Source: DATKCJ01 sp035513275
Lineage (GTDB): Bacteria > Verrucomicrobiota > Verrucomicrobiia > Opitutales > Opitutaceae
NCBI GenBank assembly: GCA_035513275.1
Contig: DATKCJ010000132.1
Location: 1 to 38,359 of the forward strand
DNA length: 38,359 nucleotides
Direction of reading: 5' to 3'
Of the stretch, positions 16,335-24,784 are shown piece by piece. Numbering within the stretch: the stretch's first letter is position 1; each line of letters begins with the position of its first letter. Both the position numbers and the translations under genes were made by a program. Below the pieces are notes generated by a model that searched no databases, was not told the origin of the DNA, and worked only from the letters and a program-made list of their open reading frames with translations.

Positions 16335-16703
16335 ATGAAGTGGAAACGCCTTTGCGAGATTGCCGACGACACGGTCCGCGCCGCGCGCAAACGCCTGCCC
16401 GTCGAGTTGCGTGGCGCAGCCGATGGGCTGCCTGTGACGTTCGAGCCATGGCCCAGCAAGGCGATGCTCGAGGATGTGGACGTCGAGCCCGACATCCTCG
16501 GCCTCTTCGTGGGGCCCGACCATGGCGACGGACCCGCGGCGATGCTGCCGGCCCAGATTCTCCTTTTCTTGGAGAACCTCTGGGACTACTCGGAGGGCGA
16601 CGAGGCCGCGTTTCGCGAGGAGGTGCGCATCACCTACCTGCACGAACTCGGCCACTACCTCGGCTGGGACGAGGACGAGATCGCGCGCCGGGGGTTGGAC
16701 TGA
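16335..16703 (+). CDS. Minimal zincin-type metallopeptidase family protein
   Basis: About 122 residues from ATG 16335 (MKWKRLCEIADDTV). The catalytic helix YLHELGHYLGWDEDEI has HExxH plus a third downstream ligand candidate, as in the minimal-zincin (DUF1025/metallopeptidase family) proteins of similar size. The segment PDILGLFVG followed by ILLFLENLW before it is also typical. Predicted cytosolic Zn-dependent protease-like fold; its substrate is unknown. A hairpin follows 6 bp after the stop. Confidence 0.85.
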   Translation: MKWKRLCEIADDTVRAARKRLPVELRGAADGLPVTFEPWPSKAMLEDVDVEPDILGLFVGPDHGDGPAAMLPAQILLFLENLWDYSEGDEAAFREEVRITYLHELGHYLGWDEDEIARRGLD

Positions 16704-16708
16704 CGATT

Positions 16709-16739
16709 CCCGCCCGGGGCTTGCGCGGGTGGGAGTTTT
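16709..16739 (+). terminator. Likely intrinsic terminator after the metallopeptidase gene
   Basis: CCCGCCCG and CGGGTGGG form an 8-bp stem (one G-U pair) with a 9-base loop, followed by AGTTTT. The short T run makes it moderate. Confidence 0.45.
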
Positions 16740-16805
16740 CCGGTAACGCCTTGAGATCGTCAAAGACCATGGAACACACCTGCCGTGGGAGTTGACCAAC
16801 TTCAC

Positions 16806-17486
16806 ATGAAATCAATTTCACGCATTCTGGCTCTTGTCTTGATCGCCGCCGTGGCGACACCGACCTTCGCGCAATCGAAGCGGGAGGATTTCGTCGTCCA
16901 GGTCGAGACCTGCGAGGCGATCTTGCAGGAGTTCATGGGCAGCCCGAAGACGGCCATACCTGCCAACGTGCTCAGGGAGGCGAAGGGCATCGTCATCGTG
17001 AACCAGTTCCAACTCGGGTTCGTCATCGGCGGCAAAGGCGGATACGGCGTCGTCATGGCGCGGAAGGCGGACGGCCGGTGGAGCGTGCCGGCGTTCCTCG
17101 ACACGGGCGAGGCGAGCCTGGGCTTCCAGATCGGCGGCCGCACGCTGCACACGATCTACATTCTCAACGACGACACCGGCGTGCGCCTGCTCTACGGCGC
17201 GAAGTTTAACTTCGGCGTGAATGCAAACGCAGTCGCCGGCCCGCGCGTGGCCAACGCCGAGGAGGCCACCAACATTATCAAGGCACCGGTCTACGTTTAC
17301 CAGAAGAGCAACGGCCTCTACGCCGGCGCCAAGCTGAAGAGCGGATGGCTCTCACCGCACAACACCGCGAACAAGCAGTTCTACGGCACCACCTACACGA
17401 TGCCCGAGATTCTTTTCAGCGACTGGATCACGGCGCCGTCCGAGGTCGTGCCGCTGATGAACTACGTTTCGAAGCTCACGCAATAG
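16806..17486 (+). CDS. SYLF/Ysc84-domain lipid-binding protein, exported
   Basis: About 226 residues from ATG 16806. A signal peptide (MKSISRILALVLIAAVATP, cleavage near TFAQ) is followed by one SYLF domain: IPANVLREAKGIVIVNQFQ, then GGKGGYGVVMARKADGRWSV, then a long beta-rich part with GASLGFQIGG-like residues and IKAPVYVYQKSNGLYAGAKL. SYLF domains bind phosphoinositides or other lipids in eukaryotes. Bacterial homologues are secreted or periplasmic proteins without a fixed role. An in-frame GTG lies 21 bp upstream, but the ATG directly before the signal peptide is preferred. A strong terminator follows. Confidence 0.9.
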   Translation: MKSISRILALVLIAAVATPTFAQSKREDFVVQVETCEAILQEFMGSPKTAIPANVLREAKGIVIVNQFQLGFVIGGKGGYGVVMARKADGRWSVPAFLDTGEASLGFQIGGRTLHTIYILNDDTGVRLLYGAKFNFGVNANAVAGPRVANAEEATNIIKAPVYVYQKSNGLYAGAKLKSGWLSPHNTANKQFYGTTYTMPEILFSDWITAPSEVVPLMNYVSKLTQ

Positions 17487-17515
17487 CGCGTGAGGCGAGG
17501 CTGCCCCTCACCATC

Positions 17516-17545
17516 AAACGCGCGGCCCCAGCCGCGCGTTTTTTT
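17516..17545 (+). terminator. Intrinsic terminator after the SYLF gene
   Basis: AAACGCGCGGC - CCCA - GCCGCGCGTTT is a perfect 11-bp stem with a 4-base loop running into a T tract (seven Ts). It begins 30 bp after the SYLF stop codon. This is the clearest rho-independent terminator in the window. Confidence 0.92.
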
Positions 17546-17579
17546 GTCCTCAGACTTTTCGATTTCGCCGCTTCCGAGG

Positions 17580-17691
17580 TGGGGCGCGTTGTCCCTAACG
17601 CGCCCTGATCGCGCGCGAGCGCTTGGGCGTCTTGGGGACAAGCCGCTCGACGGGCTCGGGGCCTTGAGCGGAGTCGAAACGGCCGCCCCAC
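17580..17691. repeat. TGGGGCG...CCGCCCCA repeat (family G)
   Basis: Outer inverted ends TGGGGCGCG and GGCCGCCCCA, with inner AAGCCGCTCGACGGGCTCGG and CCTTGAGCGGAGTCGAAACG shared with 16086-16181. It fills the gap between the terminator and the thioesterase gene. Confidence 0.8.
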
Positions 17692-17705
17692 CGACGAAGA
17701 TACTC

Positions 17706-18446
17706 CTACCCCCTCCACGCCACCTCGCCGCATGCGTGCACGACGCCGGGTGACTCGATCGTGAAACGACAACCGCCTTCGACATCCTCGAGGCGGCCGG
17801 TCACCGCGCGCACGCTGCGTCCGATCTCGTGCTGGAAGCACATTCCCAGCCGAGCCACCTCACGCTGCTCGCCGCGGTGATGAAGGAGCGTCTGCACAAA
17901 GTTCGCGTAGATGGAGTTGTTCACGTGGTCGTTCGAATCGTAGTCGGAATGACGCATCGTGATCTCCGCTTCAAACGACGGACTCACGATATCGAACCGC
18001 GGCAACTCATCGACTCCAGGCACAGCGGGCTCGCCACCCTCGGGATGAAATTCGGCGTTCATCGCCGCATCGATCCGCCGCGGCATCTTGCGCACGGCGT
18101 CGAAATAGACCCACACGTAGGAGGCGCGCGCGACCGTCTCGTCACCCACACGCGCCTCGAAGCTCCGTCGGGCGCGCGGGCCCGACGCACTCGTGATCCA
18201 AGTCGCTGTGTTGAGCTGCTCGCCGAGCCGCGGCGTGCGCATCACGGTCATCCCAGCCCTGTGCAACAACCACGCCGTATGCTCGGCGCGAGTTCGCTCC
18301 GAGCCGAAGCCCGCGCTGTCCGCGTGCGCGATCGCCGCCTCCTGCAGGTGGTTCATGAGCCCCTCTAGAGTGAGGCCGAACCTGGCATCGACCTCGGCAT
18401 GCACGATCGGGCGTGAGAATCGAAAAATCACACCCCACTCGAACAC
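17706..18446 (-). CDS. Acyl-ACP thioesterase family (double hotdog)
   Basis: About 246 residues from GTG 18446. Two hotdog halves are visible. The N-terminal one holds FGLTLEGLMNHLQEAAIAHA and then WLLHRAGMTVMRTPRLGEQL. The C-terminal one holds MRHSDYDSNDHVNNSIYANF, matching the 'R.SD.D.N.HVNN..Y..W' signature of acyl-ACP thioesterases. These enzymes hydrolyse acyl-ACP or acyl-CoA to free fatty acid. The Asn/His pair in DHVNN is the expected catalytic zone. No neighbouring fatty-acid genes are seen. Convergent with the SYLF gene across a family G repeat. Confidence 0.85.
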   Translation of the reverse strand: MFEWGVIFRFSRPIVHAEVDARFGLTLEGLMNHLQEAAIAHADSAGFGSERTRAEHTAWLLHRAGMTVMRTPRLGEQLNTATWITSASGPRARRSFEARVGDETVARASYVWVYFDAVRKMPRRIDAAMNAEFHPEGGEPAVPGVDELPRFDIVSPSFEAEITMRHSDYDSNDHVNNSIYANFVQTLLHHRGEQREVARLGMCFQHEIGRSVRAVTGRLEDVEGGCRFTIESPGVVHACGEVAWRG

Positions 18447-18509
18447 AGTTCCCCGCCGCCACGCAATCCGCGCTTCCCGCGGACGCCCCTCGTCGTTATC
18501 TTTTGCCCT

Positions 18510-18571
18510 GTAGGTTGCGCGCTAGCGCGTTCTGCTGGCCAGCAGAATGGCGCGACAAGCGCGCCACCTAC
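18510..18571. repeat. Family A repeat with an extra 16-bp palindrome
   Basis: GTAGGTTGCGCGC to GCGCCACCTAC, as at 9291-9340, but 12 bp longer. The added part includes TCTGCTGGCCAGCAGA at 18531-18546, a perfect 16-bp palindrome, in the loop between the two hairpins. Confidence 0.85.
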
Positions 18572-18614
18572 AAATCCAAACCCCGCTGGCGCGCTCCTAC
18601 ACTCCAATCACCCC

Positions 18615-20108
18615 ATGAAGCACGTCCTCGCCCTCGACCAGGGAACCACGAGTTCCCGCGCAATCGTCTTCGACCGGCGCGGCCGCGCGGTCGGAACGGC
18701 GCAGCACGAGTTCACACAACACTTCCCGAAACCCGGCTGGGTAGAACACGAGCCCGAGGATCTTTGGCGCACGACTCGCGCTGCCGCGCTCGGCGCGATG
18801 CGCGCGGCGGGTGTCACACGGCGCGACATCGCCGCGATCGGCATTACCAACCAACGCGAGACGACGATCGTGTGGGACCGCAAGACAGGCCGGCCAATCC
18901 ACCGCGCGATCGTGTGGCAGGATCGTCGCACCGCCGCGCACTGTGCGTCGCTTCGCGCCGCCGGACACGCGCGCCGCGTGCGCGCTGCCACCGGACTCGT
19001 GCTCGACCCGTATTTCTCCGGCACGAAGATCGCGTGGCTGCTCGACCATGTGAGCGGCGCACGCGCCAAGGCGCGCGCCGGCTTGCTCGCGTTCGGCACG
19101 GTCGACACATGGATCCTCTGGAAACTCACGGGCGGGACGGTGCACGCGACCGACGTCACCAACGCATCGCGCACGCTCCTCGCGAATCTCCGCACCGGGG
19201 ATTGGGACGACAGGATGTTGAAACTCCTCAAAGTGCCGCGCGCGATGCTCCCGGAAATTCGCGACTCGAGCGGCGCTTTCGGCGAGGTCACGGCCATCCC
19301 CGAACTGCGCGGCGTGCCCGTGTGCGGCATCGCCGGCGATCAGCATGCCGCGCTCTTCGGGCAGGCATGTTTCGAGGCCGGAATGGCGAAGAACACCTAC
19401 GGCACAGGCTGCTTCATGCTCATGCACACGGGCGACAAGCCCGTCGCGTCGCGCAACCGGCTGCTCACGACGCCCGCGTGGCGGATCGGCGGTCGCACCG
19501 AATACGCGCTTGAGGGCAGCGTCTTCATCGGCGGCGCGGTCGTGCAATGGCTGCGCGACGGACTCGGCCTCGTGAAGAAGTCCTCCGAGATCGAGGCGCT
19601 CGCTCGCAAGGTGCGCGACAACGGCGGCATTTACCTCGTGCCCGCGTTCACCGGACTCGGCGCGCCACATTGGGATCCCTCGGCGCGCGGACTCATCGCC
19701 GGCATCACGCGCGGCACGACGGCTGCGCACCTCGCGCGCGCGGCGCTCGAAAGCATCGCACTGCAGGTGGCCGATTTAATCGCGGCGATGGAGAGCGACT
19801 CCGAAATTCCGCTCGCGGAGCTGCGTGTCGACGGCGGCGCATCGGTGAACCCGCTTCTCATGCAATTCCAAGCTGATTTGCTCAGCACGGCGGTTGTGCG
19901 CCCGAAGGTCGTCGAAACCACGGCGCTCGGTGCAGCCTACCTCGCAGGACTTGCCGCCGGCGTTTGGAAGAGTCGCGAGGAGATCGCTTCGCTTTGGAAA
20001 CGCGACCGCGCCTTCAAGCCACGCACCGGCCGCGGCAAGGAGCTTGCCGCGATTCGGACCGGCTGGCGCGCCGCTCTCCAACGCGCAAAAGGCTGGGCGA
20101 AGGAGTAG
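18615..20108 (+). CDS. glpK: Glycerol kinase
   Basis: About 497 residues, the normal family length. FGGY-kinase landmarks include LDQGTTSSRAIVFDRRG at the N-terminus, GITNQRETT with the glycerol-contacting Arg/Glu near residue 80, FGTVDTWILWKLTGG, GIAGDQHAALFGQ with the catalytic Asp, and DGGASVNPLLMQFQADLL near the C-terminus. It phosphorylates glycerol to sn-glycerol 3-phosphate with ATP. Cytosolic. No glpF or glpD is adjacent, and no promoter is evident; the gene begins 44 bp after a family A repeat. A family E repeat follows its stop. Confidence 0.96.
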   Translation: MKHVLALDQGTTSSRAIVFDRRGRAVGTAQHEFTQHFPKPGWVEHEPEDLWRTTRAAALGAMRAAGVTRRDIAAIGITNQRETTIVWDRKTGRPIHRAIVWQDRRTAAHCASLRAAGHARRVRAATGLVLDPYFSGTKIAWLLDHVSGARAKARAGLLAFGTVDTWILWKLTGGTVHATDVTNASRTLLANLRTGDWDDRMLKLLKVPRAMLPEIRDSSGAFGEVTAIPELRGVPVCGIAGDQHAALFGQACFEAGMAKNTYGTGCFMLMHTGDKPVASRNRLLTTPAWRIGGRTEYALEGSVFIGGAVVQWLRDGLGLVKKSSEIEALARKVRDNGGIYLVPAFTGLGAPHWDPSARGLIAGITRGTTAAHLARAALESIALQVADLIAAMESDSEIPLAELRVDGGASVNPLLMQFQADLLSTAVVRPKVVETTALGAAYLAGLAAGVWKSREEIASLWKRDRAFKPRTGRGKELAAIRTGWRAALQRAKGWAKE

Positions 20109-20123
20109 GTTCACCCGATGCGA

Positions 20124-20187
20124 AGTCCCGCTCCTCACGGAGCGGGCTACATCTGCATTGTAGCCCTGAGCGTGAGCGCAGGGACTC
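20124..20187. repeat. Family E double palindrome between glpK and moeA
   Basis: AGTCCCGCTCCTCACGGAGC continuing to GGGCTAC, and GTAGCCCTGAGCGTGAGCGC continuing to AGGGACT, are arranged head to head, each half with its own hairpin. It fills almost the entire 81-bp gap between two convergent genes and could end both transcripts. Confidence 0.75.
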
Positions 20188-20189
20188 CG

Positions 20190-21392
20190 TCACACCCACG
20201 CGCGGAACGGCGCCACTGTTCCCGCAGGAAACTCCGCCTGATCCGCAGGCAGCTCGACAAAACCGTCGGTGTCCACGAGCCCCGCGAAATCTCCCGACGT
20301 GTTCGATGGATCGGGCTCGGCGAGCAACCGGCCGTCCGGCGCGCTTGAAAGCCGCACGGGCAATAACCACGCGAGAGGCGGATGGAAGGTGACAGGCTTC
20401 GCGAGCGCCACGCTTCGTGGCCGTGACGCCTTCAACCCCGCGGCGCGCTCGACCGCAGGCAACACGTAGCGGTGCAGACACGTCAGCGACGAGACCGGGT
20501 TTCCCGGCAGCGCAAACACGGGCGTGCCCCTAGGTGTCACACCAAACCAGAACGGTTTCCCCGGCCGCTGCGCGACACCGTGCACCCGCTTGCGGACACC
20601 GAGCGTCTCCAATGCCGCGGGTAGAAAATCGCGTTTCCCCTTTGAGACACCACCGGTCACGACGATCCAGTCATAGCGCACGAGAAGCGCGCGCAGTTCC
20701 TTCTCCACCTCGTTGGCGACGTCGCGCAGGTGGAAGCGATCCACCTTCGGGCAACCGAAAGCGATGAGCGCCGCACGGATCGCATGATCATTCGACCGAC
20801 GAATCTGGTGGTCGGCCACACGGGCCTCGACCTCGACGAGTTCGTCGCCCGTCGCCACGACGGCCACGCGCGGCAACTGGCTCGTGCGCAGCGTCGCCAT
20901 GCCGACCGACGCCGCGATCGCGATCGCCGGCGAGCCCAGGCGCGTGCCTGCCTCGATGAGCACGTCGCCCTTGCGAGCGTCAGAGCCCATGCCATGCACA
21001 CCCTGCCCCGCGTTGATTGTCGCACCCTCGCGGATATCAAACCGGTTCTCACTCGCGATGAGATCCTCGACCGGCACGACCGTGTCGCAACCATCCGGCA
21101 GCACAGCGCCGGTCATGATCTCGAGGCACGCGTCCGGGTTCGCGCGTGCTTTCCGGATCATCCCGGCGGCTTGCACACCCTCCGACTTGAACGAGCGCAC
21201 TCCACCGGCAAACGCCCCGTGCCTGATTGCGATTCCGTCGAGCGTCGCACGATCAAATGGCGGCAGATCGCGATCGGCCCGCACGGCCTCGCGCAGGATG
21301 CGGCCGTGAGCGCCCGCGATCGGGCAGTCCTCCACCGGAAGTGGCGGCACGGACTCGAGCACGACCCTTTCGGCCTCGGAAACAGATAGCAT
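20190..21392 (-). CDS. moeA: Molybdopterin molybdenumtransferase MoeA
   Basis: About 400 residues from ATG 21392 (MLSVSEAERVVLES). Typical MoeA landmarks: PPFDRATLDGIAIR near residue 45, MTGAVLPDGCDTVVPVED near 93-110, VVATGDELVE, then VTGGVSKGKRDFL (the GGxS loop) and ALPGNPVSSLTCLHRYVLP. It inserts molybdate into adenylylated molybdopterin to form the molybdenum cofactor. The gene is divergent from moaA, so the two cofactor genes share a 184-bp control region. Longer upstream in-frame codons exist but are repeat DNA. Ends 2 bp past the family E repeat. Confidence 0.95.
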   Translation of the reverse strand: MLSVSEAERVVLESVPPLPVEDCPIAGAHGRILREAVRADRDLPPFDRATLDGIAIRHGAFAGGVRSFKSEGVQAAGMIRKARANPDACLEIMTGAVLPDGCDTVVPVEDLIASENRFDIREGATINAGQGVHGMGSDARKGDVLIEAGTRLGSPAIAIAASVGMATLRTSQLPRVAVVATGDELVEVEARVADHQIRRSNDHAIRAALIAFGCPKVDRFHLRDVANEVEKELRALLVRYDWIVVTGGVSKGKRDFLPAALETLGVRKRVHGVAQRPGKPFWFGVTPRGTPVFALPGNPVSSLTCLHRYVLPAVERAAGLKASRPRSVALAKPVTFHPPLAWLLPVRLSSAPDGRLLAEPDPSNTSGDFAGLVDTDGFVELPADQAEFPAGTVAPFRAWV

Positions 21393-21426
21393 CGCGCGGA
21401 TGGTAGCAGTCGATCGGTGTCCCGCG

Positions 21427-21446
21427 ATTTGTTTTTCCAAACAAAT
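21427..21446. promoter_or_regulatory. AT-rich hairpin in the moeA/moaA divergent region
   Basis: ATTTGTTT - TTCC - AAACAAAT has perfect 8-bp arms, bounded by GCG and CCCGC. It stands out as AT-rich in this GC-rich region, 34 bp upstream of moeA. It could be an operator or another repeat type; no protein can be named. Confidence 0.45.
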
Positions 21447-21472
21447 TCCCGCGAAACCAGCCCCACCCGTCT

Positions 21473-21529
21473 TCGGAGAACCCGGGCTACCTTCAAGTTT
21501 CCTCCGCGAGGTAGCCCGCGATCTCCGAG
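21473..21529. repeat. Family F inverted pair
   Basis: TCGGAGAACCCGGGCTACCT and AGGTAGCCCGCGATCTCCGA are near reverse complements separated by about 15 bp. It is the complete version of boxes near 4505 and 15211 and lies upstream of moaA. Confidence 0.75.
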
Positions 21530-21576
21530 CACGGATTGTGAACATTCTCCAGCACGTCGTTGCTTCCTCCCCGCCC

Positions 21577-22614
21577 ATGACTTCACTCACCCGGACCATG
21601 CAGCCCGTCCTCGACCAGCTCAACCGGCCGATTCACGACCTTCGCGTGTCCGTGACGGATCGCTGCAACTTCCGCTGCCCCTACTGCATGCCCGCGGAAG
21701 TCTTCGGGCCCGGCTACAAGTTCTTGAAGGACCCGCAACTGATGAGTCTCAGCGAACTCACGCGAATCGTCGCGGCCTTTGTGGCACTCGGTGTCGAGAA
21801 AATCCGGATCACCGGCGGCGAGCCGCTTGTGCGGCGCGACGTGCCCGAACTTGTGCGCATCCTCAAGCGCGACCTCGGCATCCGCGACGTGGCGCTCACG
21901 ACCAACGGCTGGCTGCTCGAGCGCTTCCTGCCCGAGCTCAAGGATGCCGGGCTCGATCGCCTCAACGTCAGCCTCGACAGCTTGCGCCCCGAGACCGCGG
22001 GAAAACTCAATGGCCGCGCCTACGGTCCCGAGCGCGTGATGGGCGCGATCGACGCCGCGGCGGCGATGGGATTCGGCGTGAAGGTAAACATGGTCGTGCA
22101 GCGCGGCGTGAACGACGCCGAGATTCCCGAGATGGCCGCGTATTTCCGCGAGCGCGGGCACACGCTGCGGTTCATCGAGTTCATGGATGTGGGCAACCAC
22201 AACCACTGGGATCGCTCGGGCGTCGTGCCGTCGAAGGAGATCGTCGACCAGATCCACGCGCGCTGGCCGCTCGAGCCCGCGGGGCCCAACTACCGCGGCG
22301 AAGTCGCCTCGCGCTACCGATACGCAGATGGCAAGGGCGAGATCGGACTCATCAGCTCGGTCACCGAGCCGTTCTGCAGCGACTGCCATCGCGCGCGACT
22401 GTCAGCCGACGGGCGCATCTTCACATGCTTGTTCGCCGCCGCGGGACACGACGTGCTCGGTCAGGTGCGCTCGGGCGCGACCGACGAAACGCTGCGCGAG
22501 TTCCTCGCCGGTGTGTGGGGCCGGCGGAAGGACCGCTACTCCGACGAGCGCGCAGGGATCATCGCACGCCACGAGGTGCGCGAGAAGGTCGAGATGTCCT
22601 ACATCGGCGGCTGA
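21577..22614 (+). CDS. moaA: GTP 3',8-cyclase MoaA
   Basis: About 345 residues. A radical-SAM protein with the [4Fe-4S] motif Cys30-x3-Cys34-x2-Cys37 (CNFRCPYC) and a second cluster site Cys267, Cys270 and Cys284 (FCSDC...FTC). ITGGEPLVRRD, DRLNVSLDSL and RFIEFMDVG are standard MoaA blocks. The C-terminus ends in Gly-Gly, as needed for activity. With MoaC it converts GTP to cyclic pyranopterin phosphate, the first step of molybdenum-cofactor synthesis. ATG 21577 (MTSLTRTMQPVLDQL) is chosen; ATG 21598 is possible. Divergent from moeA; moaC is not in the window. Confidence 0.96.
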   Translation: MTSLTRTMQPVLDQLNRPIHDLRVSVTDRCNFRCPYCMPAEVFGPGYKFLKDPQLMSLSELTRIVAAFVALGVEKIRITGGEPLVRRDVPELVRILKRDLGIRDVALTTNGWLLERFLPELKDAGLDRLNVSLDSLRPETAGKLNGRAYGPERVMGAIDAAAAMGFGVKVNMVVQRGVNDAEIPEMAAYFRERGHTLRFIEFMDVGNHNHWDRSGVVPSKEIVDQIHARWPLEPAGPNYRGEVASRYRYADGKGEIGLISSVTEPFCSDCHRARLSADGRIFTCLFAAAGHDVLGQVRSGATDETLREFLAGVWGRRKDRYSDERAGIIARHEVREKVEMSYIGG

Positions 22615-22621
22615 GCTGCGC

Positions 22622-23374
22622 TCACCGCAGCAGGATGTCGAGTTTCTCGCTCACCGAGCCGCGCTCACGCAGGCGGATGAAGCCGAGCATGATTGCCAGT
22701 TTCAATCCCGGGCGGCGCACCCTTCGCCCAAGAGCAGCCATGTTCGCGTCGGTCCGCAACACGTGTGCCGCACGCGCGTTCTCCAGATCCATTGCCGCGA
22801 AGGCCAACGCCACGCTCCAGGCATGATCACGCGCGCGCCTGATGCTGAAGTTAATGATCGCCTCATCGACTCCACCCGCGCTCCGGTCGAGCCATCGCAT
22901 CGCAGGCCAGACGTGGGCGAGTCGGTCCTGCACGTCTCCCGTCATCTCAGCAAGGATCGCGTTGATTGAGTCGAAGTCGCGCTTCAATCCATGAATCTCC
23001 GAGCCCGGTGAGACCGTTGCCGCCGCGATGCCGAGATCGAGATTAATGTGGGCGTTCATGCCGAGCAGCAGATGCTGGAGCACGACCGGCCAGAAATGCC
23101 CGGAGCAATCGAGCGCCTCGTTCCAGGATTCCGTGATCCGCTCGCCGCGCTCGCGCCGGGACCACGCGTCGAGATAACGATTGGCGAAGACAACATCCAG
23201 GCGCTCCATGCGCGGGCCATCCTGGAACCCTCCGCGCGCGATTCTCTCCTTCACCTCGGCGGTCACGCGGCGGTAGAGCGCGGCGAAGTATCCGTCCGCC
23301 GTGCCGCGTTTCCGGGAGACCTCGATGATCGAGTCGAGCCCGGCAATGACTTCATCGATTGAGCCGGCTTGCAT
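22622..23374 (-). CDS. DUF5995 family protein
   Basis: About 250 residues from ATG 23374 (MQAGSIDEVIAGLDSII). Helical protein with the family blocks GYFAALYRRVTAEVKERIA, ERLDVVFANRYLDAW and LLGMNAHINLDLGIAAA. The last has conserved Asn/His residues that could bind a ligand or metal. The function of DUF5995 is not established. An ATG at 23482 would add 36 residues that look unlike the family. It is divergent from the DUF2235 gene and ends 8 bp from the moaA stop. Confidence 0.82.
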   Translation of the reverse strand: MQAGSIDEVIAGLDSIIEVSRKRGTADGYFAALYRRVTAEVKERIARGGFQDGPRMERLDVVFANRYLDAWSRRERGERITESWNEALDCSGHFWPVVLQHLLLGMNAHINLDLGIAAATVSPGSEIHGLKRDFDSINAILAEMTGDVQDRLAHVWPAMRWLDRSAGGVDEAIINFSIRRARDHAWSVALAFAAMDLENARAAHVLRTDANMAALGRRVRRPGLKLAIMLGFIRLRERGSVSEKLDILLR

Positions 23375-23493
23375 GCTCCCGATTGGAAGCAGAGCTGGGA
23401 CCTGCGACGAGCCGAATTGCGAAGCGCCGCGGAAAGAGGCCGGCCCGGTGACGTTGACCCAGGGAGCCCGAAGTGCTCTCATGCAACTGGAAC

Positions 23494-24651
23494 ATGCCTC
23501 CGAGAAGTAAAGCTCCGTCGAAGCGCGACCCGGGCTACACCGAGTCGTATCAGATCGATCTCACGCCGGCGCCGCGGCCGCGCCACCATGTGGTCCTGCT
23601 CGACGGCACATGGAACGACGAGAACGGGAAGGCGTGGACGAATCCATTGACCGGCGAGCAGCGCAACATCGTCACCAACCTCGTCAAACTCGACCGCGCC
23701 CTGGCGCCCGACACCGGGACACAGCTCGTCTCCTACCACCGGGGAATCGGAAACGACGAGACCAACACCAGGATCCAACAGTTGTTCACGGGCGCGTTCG
23801 GCGCCGATGAGATCTGCATCCGTGCCTGCGCCTACGCGCAGCTCGTGCTCGACCACCGGCCGGGCGACCTGATCTCGATCTTCGGCTTCAGTCGCGGTGC
23901 CGCGAGCGCGCGGATGCTCGCCAACGACATCGCACGTTATGGCATCCCCGAGAAGATCGACGTCACGCGCCGCAAGTGGAATGGCGACTACCGGATCGTC
24001 CGTTGCGCCGTGCCGAAGGGAGCGAAGCGGACCAAGGCCGAGGTGTTCTTTCTCGGCGTTTGGGACACCGTCGGCTCATTCGGACTGCCGTGCGACATCG
24101 GTCCGGTTCCGTTTGGGAAGATCAATGTCGGGAAGGAACTCAACCTCGCACCGAACGTGAAGCGCGCCGTGCACTGCCTCGCGCTCGACGAGGACCGCGT
24201 CGCATTCGCGCCAGTCCTGCTCGATGGTCCGCCCGGAGTCGTCGAGGAGGTGTGGTTTCCCGGAGTGCATTCCGACGTCGGCGGCGGCTACGGATTCGAT
24301 GCGCTCGGAAAGATCACGATGGCTTTCATGCTAAACCGCTGGGAAACGGCGATCAGTGCCGCGGGTGCGCCGCCCTTGATTTGGGACGAGGCAAGCCGGA
24401 AGGCCGCTCTCCCCTCGGAAGACGACCCGATTGTGCGGCATGTTCACGAGGGCCGCAGCATGTCCCAGCGCCCGCGCAAGCTCGCCGCGGCGCAGGGCGC
24501 GACGCCGAAAGTGCATGCGTCCGTCGGCAGGCTGATCGCGGAAGGCGCTTCGTTTGTCGCACCCAGCTCGGAGAAAACAATCCCGATCGCGCGCAACTAC
24601 ACACCGCCAAACTTCACCGAGCGCGACGCGCACGACATCGTAGCGGAGTAG
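23494..24651 (+). CDS. DUF2235 alpha/beta-hydrolase-like protein
   Basis: About 385 residues from ATG 23494 (MPPRSKAPSKRDP). The domain opens with HHVVLLDGTWNDENG, the classic DUF2235 start, then VSYHRGIGN, and the nucleophile elbow GFSRGAASAR, where the Ser sits in GxSxG. WFPGVHSDVGGGYG supplies the Asp/His region. The same fold includes Tle1-type phospholipase effectors of type VI secretion, but no secretion genes or immunity gene are beside it, so an effector role is not supported. A serine hydrolase or lipase-like activity is the reasonable inference. An in-frame GTG at 23473 would lengthen it slightly. Confidence 0.87.
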   Translation: MPPRSKAPSKRDPGYTESYQIDLTPAPRPRHHVVLLDGTWNDENGKAWTNPLTGEQRNIVTNLVKLDRALAPDTGTQLVSYHRGIGNDETNTRIQQLFTGAFGADEICIRACAYAQLVLDHRPGDLISIFGFSRGAASARMLANDIARYGIPEKIDVTRRKWNGDYRIVRCAVPKGAKRTKAEVFFLGVWDTVGSFGLPCDIGPVPFGKINVGKELNLAPNVKRAVHCLALDEDRVAFAPVLLDGPPGVVEEVWFPGVHSDVGGGYGFDALGKITMAFMLNRWETAISAAGAPPLIWDEASRKAALPSEDDPIVRHVHEGRSMSQRPRKLAAAQGATPKVHASVGRLIAEGASFVAPSSEKTIPIARNYTPPNFTERDAHDIVAE

Positions 24652-24670
24652 CGCGCCGCCGGTTGTTGCT

Positions 24671-24715
24671 CGAGCGATAGGATCCGAAGCGGAGAGGTTC
24701 GTCACCTATCGCTCG
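24671..24715. terminator. Hairpin between two convergent genes
   Basis: CGAGCGATAGG and CCTATCGCTCG form an 11-bp perfect stem with a 23-base loop, about 20 bp after the DUF2235 stop. No T tract follows, so it is a stable hairpin rather than a standard terminator. The convergent kelch gene ends at 24785. Confidence 0.4.
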
Positions 24716-24784
24716 GAGTTGCTTGCGCCACGAAATCCACGAGAGAGGCGGGATGCCCTACATCGGCTGATGACCCGCGATGTT

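Noticed and set aside
4439..18571. Recurrent palindromes considered as a CRISPR array
   Set aside because: Copies are kilobases apart, in both orientations, with no regular spacers and no cas genes.
23494..24651. DUF2235 gene as a type VI secretion effector (Tle1)
   Set aside because: No VgrG, Hcp, PAAR or immunity gene nearby; the divergent neighbour is DUF5995.
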